Shown: piece by piece, positions 58,101-64,000 of the stretch | Layout: every line of letters starts with the position of its first letter | Position numbering within the stretch: the first letter of the stretch is position 1 | Assembly: GCA_026874595.1 (NCBI GenBank) | Contig: CM049315.1 | Location: 7,252,664-7,316,663 of the forward strand | Reading direction: 5' to 3' | Length of the DNA: 64,000 nucleotides | DNA from: Sipunculus nudus | Taxonomy: Eukaryota > Annelida > Sipuncula > Golfingiida > Sipunculidae | The notes under the pieces: generated by a model | Database searches by the model: none | Seen by the model: the letters and a program-made list of their open reading frames with translations, nothing else | Told to the model about the DNA's origin: nothing | Made by a program: the position numbers and the translations under genes

Positions 58101-61100
58101 GGTGGCGCCACCTACATTCTAGTTTACACTGCAGACATCCAAGCTCATTTCTCGGGAATTATTTGACCGATTGGGCCAAAACTGTGTATGTGTTAAGATC
58201 TCACATAAGTGTTTATCATACACAAAACTGGTGGCGCCACCTGCAACCATTTTTGCACAGCGTCTGTCTGATTGTCTTCCGTGGGCTAAAATCACTCATA
58301 CACATGTAGTGGTTTGATTTTTTTTTCTGACTGAAATTTCGCATATGTATACAACTTGGACAGCATTCTGGATTTGTGGTAGGTGGCACAACCCACATAC
58401 ACATTTAGGCTGCAGACATCCATGCTAATATGCAACAAACCTCACTATATTTCCCCTTGCCACTCAATCCATGCCTCACTTCACCCGTTCCACTCTGAAT
58501 TTGGCGGATACACGTAGTCGCTTGTCGACTACCCGTATTCTAGTTTTAAAAGTTTACGCATTTTTTCTCTATTTTTGAGATATATAAATACAGACTTAAT
58601 CTTGGCCTGTTGGTTTATCTGTTTGATGCTTCAGTTGAATGGGTATATACTACATCCTGATGATAAAATTTCCTTTTGCGAATCTCTTCCCAGTCACCTG
58701 AGCGTCATGACCAATGGGTCACTTGTTGCTTCTATCTGGCTACTAGGTATGACATCACGAAATAGTCTCACAACCAGAACTAAGTCTTCTTTTTCAAGTC
58801 GTGAAAGTGAGCAAATTTTTTTTTCTGATTAACAACAGTCATCTAATTTTTTTCATCAAATATAGGGAAAAAGGAAGAAAAATGTAAAACATCATTTCCC
58901 ATTTAAACTATGTTTTACATTATGTTCCGTCTTCTTACGCTATGTTATTTATCTTCATGAAAATAAATGTCACTTCACATTATGAAGCACTTCATTCAAT
59001 TCACTTGAACAGGAATAGAAACTTCTGATTATCCGAAATCTTCGCCTAATAGAGGATACCAAACAAACGGTTAGATTAAATTCATTACATTGTTCCCATT
59101 TTATGTAAAACAATGTTGCTCCTAAATCAAAGCATTTATAATAAAGATGTCTTGGTGTAATATTTTGATTAGATTGTTGATCGAACAGGAAGCCAGAAGA
59201 AAGCCATGTGTAGGTGTTCATTTCCCTGATTAATTATGCTGACATATTTATTTTTCATATTGATGTATGGTAAAAAGTATATCATCATTCTTTCACTGTA
59301 TGATTCTGTTTGCCATTGAATAATCCATGATACGTTGTTAAAACCTGTCGTTTAACAAACGTTTAAATTTTTGTGATAGGGTTTATACAAGGTGCACGCT
59401 TGAACATTTACCTCATTTATTTCACGCATAATTCCAAATGTAGATTTTCAGAACCCTATTCATAGTTTGTTGTCATGCAGAAACGTGGTATGCTCCATTG
59501 CCAAACAAAGTTAATAGTACTATTTCCACATTAATTGACAGCCCAAGAAAAAAAGGAAGGAGAGTAAATCAAATTTGTGGTTATATGTCATATAGTCAAT
59601 CATTTCGTATGATCAGATGGGATGAACGCTGGCCGAATATTTCTTTGATATTGAAACACCGTTACTTTTTGCCTTTATTTTCATTATATTCTCCGTTGAA
59701 TAAATAACATCTCTGTACATTTGCAGTTTAACGTTACTAAATATTTATATTTTGAACTGCAGTTGTCAATCAGGAGAGCGAGGCTGGTGTCTCTTCAGAA
59801 CAGCTGTATTTGACAGATCCACAGGCAACACAAGATAGTATGTATAAAAATTACATTTGTGCTCAAGACCCGATTTTTACTCTCTAATGCGATGAAGACT
59901 TGAAAGAAATCATATTATTTTAGGAAAACATGGCTGAGATTTATTTGGTATTGATGTTTACACGGAATGATAAATTGTTTTTTTGTTGGTCAAAAGTCTT
60001 AATCACCAGACTCTTGATTTGCTTTTGTTACAGATTTATTATTTACATTACAGGAACAAGACATAGCCAAAACATACAACTCGGTATGAAAATTCTTCAG
60101 TGTCTGTTGGTGTTTTGCACTTCAACATGACCACAAGAGGTGGGTTTTGTAATTAAATAATTGTGTGAAGAGCGACTTAGGGGTTAACACACAAGCTGGA
60201 GTGTTTTAAGTCACTATAATTATTTGATTCACATTTTTATTTCACAGAAGTGTTACTGATAAAATCAGCAATATGAATCACATTTCCATTTGTTATTCAC
60301 ATTTTTATATATACTGGGGACAAAAAGGAAGGCATATCAACCTGTTAAAATTGTTTTTATAAACCTTTTTTATCGCTTTTAGATGATTGCGTGTTTATCA
60401 TGTTCATCTCTAATCAAGGTTATGTCTGTCTCTATTTAAAACAGAGAACGAGAGTCACTCCGTTGATAGCAACTCCGATGTACGTGATAACAAGAAAAAG
60501 GTCAAGGGAAATGCAAGAACAGGTGAATATATAAATGACGATTACAATTTTATCTTTATGATGAAACTGTTGAAATATTGTATTTCTGAAAGTATTATTT
60601 TCTCTATGTTTGATCAAATGTATTCAATTTTTGTCAGCTTTACTCTCGGAAGCTAAAGATTTGTAAGATTTTTAAATATAAACAAGGAACTTGATTACTA
60701 TATCGCACGATTATTTGTCTACTTTACATTCAATCTTCTTCATATTCTTCTATAATAAACATATCATCCTTCAAATTATTTCTCTTTTTAAGTAGTTTTA
60801 GGCAGGAGATATTGACAGAATATCAGCCAGTACTTGTCAAACATCTAATCGTTCTCTATTAAGTGGTTGACAAGGATTCTTGTCTGGTGTATTATCCATA
60901 TTTGAGACTTCAAACAAGCTGATATATTAACATTTACCACTTGGCTAACATGTGTCTATATTTTTCATTTTAGAGAACAATTTACCTCCAAGTGAAAAAA
61001 ATTCTCCGAAGGATCATGAATCAAGAGGTAGGTTTAAGTTTTGTCTTACAATAAACAAGAATAAAGTTATGTTAAAACAATGGATTTATATCATTGCTAT

Positions 61101-61540
61101 GAAGGCTTATTGTAATTGATTTATATTGAAACATTAGCCATGTTTGGATGCACGAAACATCGTCAAAGTACTAGTTATCAAAAGATACAGCATTTAAACA
61201 TCTTTTTAAATAAGATAATAATATCTGTTAAATTAGAACCTTTCAATGAAGGTTCAGAAAAAATGTGTAAATATATTTATATATCACCAAACCTTGTTTC
61301 TAAAATCTGCTTTTTCAAGAAGGACCCTCGTGGTATTTAGTGACCATATCCGGCGGTGCGCTGTTGATTACGGCAGTGATTGTGTTCTTTAGCTGGATCA
61401 TCCGGTGCAACATCAAGAGGTGTAAACGGAATAAGCGAATTCGTCCAGCTCCATCAAGTTTAATTCAAGTAAAAGAGAATTCAAAGCTCCGTGCGAGTAA
61501 TCCGGGCAGTGAACGACATGCAGCTCAACACAAAAGCTAG
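40100..61540 (+). CDS. Gene B: tandem paralogue, five-kringle mucin-stalk membrane protein
   Basis: Same architecture as gene A: signal peptide, K1-K3, 15-residue linker, K4, K5, Ser/Thr stalk, membrane helix, short tail; about 1,080 residues. Each kringle matches its positional partner in A better than its neighbours by motif (K3: VEKE before C5 and a shortened loop; K5: RWDFC.IP). The stalk is mainly one 1.25 kb exon rather than many mini-exons. Odd features: K3 has Tyr for C5, K4 has Ser for C4, and the large stalk exon is one base short of an intact frame. Intron 1 is about 7.5 kb and contains a pseudo-exon related to gene C. The gene could be active with an assembly error, or be decaying; transcripts or reads would decide. 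Confidence 0.7.
41552..41790 (+). pseudogene. Decayed copy of the gene C membrane/tail exon, inside gene B intron 1
   Basis: The frame LLDLVLIATAIVLSGFAV then CALAARMVW matches LLDILSVVSAIFLSGLVVCS in the minus-strand exon at 63138-63415. A TGA at 41633-41635 interrupts it; homology goes on as GDKRRIERKEKRNKK, then shifts frame near 41685 (two extra bases relative to the intact copy) to RAPRHIKINPSSS, matching RTPRHHKIKPSQN. The DNA word GAGAGGAAAGAA is shared exactly. It lies on the opposite strand to the intact copy. The acceptor of the intact exon (GGTTCAG) appears altered here to GGTTTAAA. Confidence 0.85.
41850..43590. other. Gene B intron 1: no gene recognised
   Basis: Near 42390-42490 is a GAGTCC/GACTCGAG-rich segment related to those at 15300 and 19330. 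ORFs at 42325-42767 are short and unsupported. Confidence 0.4.
43594..44487. repeat. Three tandem units of about 298 bp
   Basis: Units start at TCGTTGACATTT 43594, 43892 and 44189 and are about 95% alike by eye. Each contains the palindrome-like AATATATATTATCATTTTGA and (TA)-rich AGATATAATGACACATATAT. An AT-rich ORF in each unit is kept only because the units are nearly identical. Confidence 0.9.
44592..45178. repeat. Two diverged tandem units, about 271 bp period
   Basis: GTGCAACGGACTTGACAAAA at 44592 and GTGCAACGGACTGGACCAAA at 44863 begin two copies that also share CAGATTTCTTTGGCATAG and AAGATCA(C/T)A(C/A)TGGTA(A/T)TTTT. Confidence 0.8.
45180..46655. other. Gene B intron 1: nothing recognised
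   Basis: AT-rich DNA without exon-like segments or clear repeats. Confidence 0.4.
46660..46757. mobile_element. 98-bp pogo/Tigger-like miniature inverted-repeat element
   Basis: CAGTGGAACCCCGCC at the left faces GGGGTCCCACTG at the right, a near-perfect inverted terminus of the CAGTGGAACC type known from pogo-superfamily elements. The inner arms (AATTGCGACC..., ...CAAAATTGTAATT) also pair loosely. Confidence 0.65.
46760..47555. other. End of gene B intron 1
   Basis: A 64-codon ORF at 47145-47339 shows no recognised domain or splice context. Nothing else seen. Confidence 0.4.
47560..47607 (+). CDS. Gene B signal-peptide exon
   Basis: 48 bp between ATACTTTCCAG and G|GTAAAT, phase 1 in and out: GLVCFFMAVGYSYAQ. 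The length and phase equal those of gene A exon 23738-23785. A cleavage after YSYA is plausible by eye. Confidence 0.75.
47919..48167 (+). CDS. Gene B kringle 1 exon
   Basis: 249 bp, phase 1; acceptor TTATGAGTAG, donor G|GTAAGC. Six cysteines: GCKYTKNGKEYAGT, GETCQRWDSQTPHSH, NFCRNPTNQPSGPWC, YEKCEVPFC. The GKEYAGT, CQRWDSQ, AANFCRNP and WCYTMNP blocks are shared with K1 of gene A. Lysine-site DXD is TNQ here. Confidence 0.93.
48203..48270 (+). mobile_element. tRNA-derived SINE head (A and B boxes)
   Basis: TGGTCAAAGCG at 48211-48221 fits the pol III A box and GGTTCGATCCC at 48247-48257 is a perfect B box, with spacing typical of tRNA-derived SINEs. No clean cloverleaf acceptor stem was found, so this is not called a tRNA gene. 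It lies in the K1-K2 intron of gene B. Confidence 0.55.
48361..48815. repeat. Intronic duplication, about 330 bp apart
   Basis: CTTGCATGAAAATACATTAT and TTTCCTGTTAGCTTTACT occur in the same order near 48383 and 48718, with related downstream sequence, inside the K1-K2 intron. Confidence 0.8.
48849..49106 (+). CDS. Gene B kringle 2 exon
   Basis: 258 bp, phase 1; acceptor ATTCGACAG, donor C|GTAAGC. Six cysteines: ECIHTKNGVDYRGT, IKCQRWDAFSPHVP, NYCRNVQMAGEQQAWC, WEDCAIPFC. As in K2 of gene A the CRNP motif is broken (CRNV) and Gly-Pro before the Trp is missing. Confidence 0.9.
49181..49240 (+). mobile_element. Possible second tRNA-derived SINE fragment
   Basis: ATGGAGCGCTCGCCTTTGGT then AGATTCGAAGCCTCC resembles the anticodon-to-T-arm part of tRNA-derived SINEs, with a B-box match GATTCGAAGCC. 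The A box is not clear. Confidence 0.35.
50198..50437 (+). CDS. Gene B kringle 3 exon (C5 replaced by Tyr)
   Basis: 240 bp, phase 1; acceptor TTAATTTCAG, donor T|GTAAGT. It reads ACYNDHFGRDYLGN, LMCQSWISQSPHTH, QKCRNPSFDRRGPWC, VEKESYNVPTC. Where K3 of gene A has ENCHVP this one has ESYNVP, so C5 is lost and C3 has no partner. CQSW replaces CQRW. The rest of the fold signature is intact. Confidence 0.88.
50711..50755 (+). CDS. Gene B K3-K4 linker mini-exon
   Basis: 45 bp between ATTTCAATAG and G|GTATTA, phase 1: FKKIVTEEYEFDFK. Same length, phase, position and FKK start as the gene A linker exon. Confidence 0.8.
51009..51260 (+). CDS. Gene B kringle 4 exon (C4 replaced by Ser)
   Basis: 252 bp, phase 1; acceptor AATGCATAG, donor G|GTACGT. 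ACKIDREGTNYQGT, DACQRWDTQYPHKH, DYCRNPDKSVSGPWS, REPCRIKAC. The near-universal PWCYT is PWSLT here, so C2 loses its disulfide partner. K4 of gene A keeps PWCYT. Confidence 0.88.
51714..51965 (+). CDS. Gene B kringle 5 exon
   Basis: 252 bp, phase 1; acceptor CTTTCTGCAG, donor C|GTGAGT. Six cysteines: ACKVTKDGYDYIGT, KICQRWDLTSPHKH, NYCRNPTRNPTGPWC, WDFCNIPYC. Matches K5 of gene A at CRNP(S/T)RN and RWDFC.IP. Confidence 0.93.
52584..52646 (+). CDS. Gene B stalk exon 1
   Basis: 63 bp between TTTGTCTTTCAG and A|GTAGGT, phase 1: NIPILELSTKTLRDTLSVKQ. Confidence 0.6.
52951..54203 (+). CDS. Gene B large mucin-like stalk exon with apparent frameshift
   Basis: Acceptor TACATTTCATAG, donor G|GTAAGT. 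From the phase-1 entry the frame is open for 295 codons of Ser/Thr-rich sequence (for example LPTTERETTLWATSQVP) to a TAG at 53835. The frame two bases on is open across that point and continues the same composition (LSTLHKHPTALAKKVD, SLTNTSPRVPTHPLAQS) to the donor, which it reaches in phase 1 as the gene requires. The exon is 1,253 bp, one short of a multiple of three. So one base appears lost (or two gained) near 53780-53810; no intron that would fix it was found. Charged EEETTQEEVSEEETT occurs near 53660. Confidence 0.75.
54204..55472. other. Gene B intron, no feature recognised
   Basis: AT-rich; ORFs on the minus strand (54599-55094) are short and without recognisable domains. Confidence 0.4.
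55473..58727 (+). repeat. Hairpin-ended 3.25 kb element in a gene B intron, seven 340-bp units
   Basis: It opens with the R1-type hairpin (TAGCTCAGCTGACTGAAAGT, CATCTGAGCTATAG) and GTCC run, and closes with CACCTGAGCGTCATGACCAA then TGGGTCACTTGTT, variants of the R1 ends. The body differs from R1: the phrase GCAGACTGGTGGCGCCACCT (or variants) recurs at 55811, 56157, 56500, 56827, 57168, 57507 and 57844, spacings 327-346 bp. A separate element is nested at 57873-58511. Confidence 0.8.
57873..58511. mobile_element. 639-bp element with perfect 12-bp inverted ends, nested in the 340-bp array
   Basis: GTATCCGCCAAA (57873-57884) faces TTTGGCGGATAC (58500-58511). The host unit is interrupted after CCACCTGTATTTTT and its expected continuation (TTTTTTCTCTATTTTTGAGA) resumes at about 58560. 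The interior carries CCGCCGCCGCCG, two GGTGGCGCCACC palindromes (58101, 58230) and two related halves (CACCTGCAACCATTTTTGCA at 57961 and 58239). Confidence 0.7.
58747..58806 (+). CDS. Gene B stalk exon 3
   Basis: 60 bp between GGCTACTAG and A|GTGAGC, phase 1: MTSRNSLTTRTKSSFSSRE. It starts 20 bp after the end of the large repeat. Confidence 0.6.
59013..59069 (+). CDS. Gene B stalk exon 4
   Basis: 57 bp between CACTTGAACAG and G|GTTAGA, phase 1: IETSDYPKSSPNRGYQTN. Confidence 0.6.
59481..59563 (+). CDS. Possible gene B stalk exon, out of phase
   Basis: Acceptor TTGTCATGCAG, then TWYAPLPNKVNSTISTLIDS and PRKKGRR up to donor AGA|GTAAAT. The length is 83 bp, one short of symmetric; including it would put a stop in the next exon, skipping it keeps frame. 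It crosses an A7 run (59548-59554), so a homopolymer error or a poison exon are both possible. Confidence 0.4.
59763..59837 (+). CDS. Gene B stalk exon 5
   Basis: 75 bp between TTTTGAACTGCAG and A|GTATGT, phase 1: VNQESEAGVSSEQLYLTDPQ then ATQD. Confidence 0.65.
60054..60083 (+). CDS. Gene B stalk exon 6
   Basis: 30 bp between TTTACATTACAG and G|GTATGA, phase 1: TRHSQNIQL. Confidence 0.5.
60445..60522 (+). CDS. Gene B stalk exon 7
   Basis: 78 bp between TTTAAAACAG and G|GTGAAT, phase 1: ENESHSVDSNSDVRDNKKKV then KGNART. Confidence 0.65.
60974..61027 (+). CDS. Gene B stalk exon 8
   Basis: 54 bp between TTCATTTTAG and G|GTAGGT, phase 1: ENNLPPSEKNSPKDHESR. Confidence 0.65.
61320..61540 (+). 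CDS. Gene B transmembrane and tail exon, with stop
   Basis: After acceptor CTTTTTCAAG it reads GPSWYLVTISGGALLITAVI then VFFSWIIRCNIKRCKRNKRI, a membrane helix followed by a very basic stop-transfer stretch, and a tail of about 40 residues ending SERHAAQHKS and TAG. Unlike gene A the tail is in the same exon. Poly(A) signals follow at 61803 and 62026. The helix and tail are not similar in sequence to those of gene A. Confidence 0.8.
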
Positions 61541-61600
61541 AAACTGGCAGAGAGCCCCAACTAATATGCGAATTCGCAGACATTTTTTATAAGCCACATA

Positions 61601-61602
<2 letters not shown>

Positions 61603-61657
<55 letters not shown>
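61603..61657. repeat. (TA)n microsatellite in gene B 3' region
   Basis: Pure TA dinucleotides; the Tyr/Ile minus-strand ORF over it is an artefact. Confidence 0.95.
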
Positions 61658-61660
<3 letters not shown>

Positions 61661-61802
61661 TTCATGTTCCATCTGTTAGTCTAATACTTATAAAAGAATT
61701 CGCAGGTTTGTTCGCAATGTTCTAAAAAACGTATTGGGAACAATACTGTGCCATACATCATTTTAAAGATTATTATCCCCGCAGTGACATAGTTGATATG
61801 AG

Positions 61803-62031
61803 AATAAATAATATTTAATGTACATATATTTTTTAGTGATTTTTCTGTTTTTACTGACTTGCATGTAGTTAAGACCGAGCACAGCCGATCTGCCTTGTAC
61901 AATGACCGGAATGCGTGCATTGAGGTCACTCAACCTCAAACACTATTAAGGACTTTAGTTCATATGAATACCGCTTGCTTTGAGTGAGGGATTATGAATT
62001 TCTTGCCACGAGCACAGCGCCACAAAATAAA
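61803..62031 (+). terminator. Gene B poly(A) signal candidates
   Basis: AATAAA at 61803-61808 and 62026-62031, 263 and 486 bp after the stop. Confidence 0.5.
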
Positions 62032-62039
62032 TGTAAAAA

Positions 62040-63137
62040 TATTTATACATATCTTATTGAGACAGTTTCCAAATGAAACCCTATATTTTCTGTTACCTTT
62101 TAAAAAATGAACCAACATTCCACATCTCAGTTAATATATCTCCCTAACCCCGGTAATAGGCCCGGTATACTGGGTTTATCAGCTAGTACTTTATACTAGG
62201 ATAACCTTTTATCCATGTCACAGGCAGTACTTTGACGTCAACGAGCTGGATCTTAAATACATGGAGATTTCAGGATTCGATTCACATTTTGAGCAAACCA
62301 ACCTTTCAGTGTGTTCCTGTTCCATCTCTCGATGAGACGAGAATTTAAATTGGACAGAGTAACCCAAAAATAACAACCTGGTTGAAACATTTTGTTAACG
62401 CAAAACTAATCATACAATTATTTCGGATTATTTTGACATGCAAATGCACATGTAACTAACAAAAATGTGCCTGGAATACATGTTTGGTGGCAATACAGGA
62501 GACTACACTAGTACCCGGTTCTAGAAGAAGATTCTAAGTTCTAAGACGATGAAGTTACTGGTCTGTATACAAGTAAGTCGACTTCTGAAGACCCCACAAT
62601 CTTATGAAGAAAATATACAGGATAATTAGTCTATACATCATGAAAGAGAGTAATCTTCTCCTTCTTGTTTTATTCATTTCATAGACATATGTGAAGAGCA
62701 TGTGATGATTGTAGACTGTGTCTCGACATGTGAGGCCCTCAGACTCTCTAAAAATAAAAGTAGTGAAGTGCATGTTAAGATCTGCAAGGATCGTGCACTC
62801 GTTCAAGTGAAATAATCTGCTGATATAGCAACTGTAGAGTTGACTGCTAAATAATACTATGTAATATTTGTTTATTCAGATCATACGTTAATAAAACAAA
62901 ATAAACAATACTATACAGAGCGAACAGATGGAGGACTGTTTAATGTACAACAAACTATAGAAACAATCATCTGGTTATACTCCCTGCTTGCATGTGTGAT
63001 AAAATAACTAGGTCACAGTTCTCTCGTGACAACTGCTTATTTCTACCTAATTATTATAGAGGACCAACCTGTACATGAATCCTCCATTCTTCCCCATTCT
63101 TCCCCATGTTCACATTTTATGAGCAAAGAGGTTTCAT
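62040..63137. other. Convergent intergenic / 3' UTR of gene C
   Basis: Nothing coding is recognised. A minus-strand AATAAA (TTTATT on the plus strand, 62871-62876) lies 262 bp beyond the stop of gene C and is its likely poly(A) signal. Confidence 0.5.
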
Positions 63138-63415
63138 TTAACTGGTGAATTGCAAATATCGTATACCTGATATATCATAATGTATTGTATCCTTTCCCGG
63201 CCGAGCGTCTGTGATGTTCACATTTTCTGCATTCTGTGAAGGCTTGATTTTATGATGCCGGGGAGTACGTCTCATTTTCCTGATTTCTTTCCTCTCGGCC
63301 CTACGTCTATCTCGGTCTGCTTCCCATAATATCATGCAAGCGGCAAGTGAACATACCACAAGACCCGAGAGAAAGATGGCCGAAACTACTGATAGAATGT
63401 CCAGCAAGTCACCTT
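63138..63415 (-). CDS. Gene C: last exon, membrane helix and cytoplasmic tail
   Basis: On the minus strand an acceptor (TTTCGGTTCAG) precedes a phase-1 exon reading GDLLDILSVVSAIFLSGLVV then CSLAACMILW, a membrane helix, followed by a basic tail ADRDRRRAERKEIRKMRRTP and an end DTIHYDISGIRYLQFTS, TAA at 63138. YLQF fits a YXX-hydrophobic endocytic signal (inference). A decayed copy lies in gene B intron 1. The phase-1 entry matches the membrane exons of genes A and B, so gene C may be a further member of this receptor cluster, but its ectodomain is outside the window. Confidence 0.75.
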
Positions 63416-64000
63416 CTGAACCGAAAGACATAACGGAATGATATGAAAAATAATGTGGAGTATCAGTTATGTGAGACGATAAATCTGTGTTTTCAAATTA
63501 CATTTAAATTCGTTTGTAACATAAGATGGCTAAGACATGGGCTAAAATGCATTTCCGAGCGAGCAGTTATACACGTTTTACTTAAATATTATAGATGGGG
63601 TCTAAACACCTGACAAATCCGTTGTTTCTTATAACGTTATTTCTTAAATTCCTCGCTAGGTGCATCAGCTCTTTTGAAAATTTCAGCAAGAAGGTTATCG
63701 GGTTTAACTGGCTAAATCGTATATTTTCTACAAAGGCAAATGATGATCATGTTGGTCTTAAATAGGAGTTTGATACGTAATTTTCTGTTATTTTCTGGAA
63801 ATGCAGGCCTGTAGATGCCTAGTCATTCCTTGTGACCCATAAATAATCTTTAGTTTCCCTTTGAGTATAAAATCTTGAACTTTAAACTTGAATATTTGAA
63901 CTTAAATCATGAGTCTAACGTCTCGGTTAACAGAATTTCCTTTATTTTCGACATACTGAATTTCGGGCTACCGGGAAGGAAAGTGGGGCAGGGCTGGAAA
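63416..64000 (-). other. Gene C intron (window edge)
   Basis: No further exon was recognised on the minus strand up to the edge. Confidence 0.4.

Overview
This window is animal nuclear DNA: AT-rich, with short exons bounded by GT-AG (and two GC-AG) introns, long repeat-filled introns and intergenic DNA, microsatellites, tRNA-derived SINE-like heads and several families of short inverted-repeat elements. The recurrent repeats that begin in a hairpin followed by (GTCC)n runs, and the transmembrane multi-kringle genes, point to a marine mollusc, most likely a bivalve; this is inference from repeat style and gene content, not a database match.

Layout. 1-19.5 kb is mainly repeats: at least five copies of a 2.5-3.2 kb hairpin-ended element (1-2492, 4760-7271, 10354-12929 and 12930-13974 on the plus strand, 15987-19233 on the minus strand), a 1.2 kb element with 13-bp inverted ends (3208-4405) and other repeat fragments. 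Embedded in it is the last exon of the ribosomal protein L9 gene (8661-8767, plus). 19.5-23.7 kb is repeat-rich upstream DNA.

23.7-38.6 kb (plus): gene A, a type I membrane protein. I could assemble 34 exons: signal peptide, five one-exon kringle domains (K1-K5) with a 15-residue mini-exon between K3 and K4, a Ser/Thr-rich stalk spread over 24 mini-exons, one transmembrane exon and two cytoplasmic exons. Every intron from the signal peptide to the membrane exon is phase 1, so any internal exon can be skipped or duplicated without losing frame. Only the first exon, holding the initiator ATG, was not found.

40.0-61.5 kb (plus): gene B, a tandem paralogue with the same order: TATA box, tiny first exon (ATG plus one base), signal-peptide exon, K1-K5 with the same K3-K4 mini-exon, stalk, membrane exon and short basic tail. 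Its stalk is mostly one 1.25 kb mucin-like exon that carries an apparent frameshift, and two of its kringles have each lost one of the six canonical cysteines. Intron 1 holds a decayed copy (about 41552-41790) of the transmembrane/tail exon of a third gene. A later intron holds a 3.25 kb repeat made of seven roughly 340-bp units with another inverted-repeat element nested in it.

63.1-63.4 kb (minus): last exon of gene C, a membrane protein tail that converges on gene B and continues beyond the right edge.

Working together: A and B look like cell-surface or secreted-ectodomain receptors in which five kringles are carried on a glycosylated stalk. No protease, CUB, WSC or kinase domain is visible, so they are not obviously plasminogen, Kremen or ROR. 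Ligand and role are unknown; a recognition or adhesion role is only a guess. All exon models are from reading splice signals and reading frames, without transcript support.
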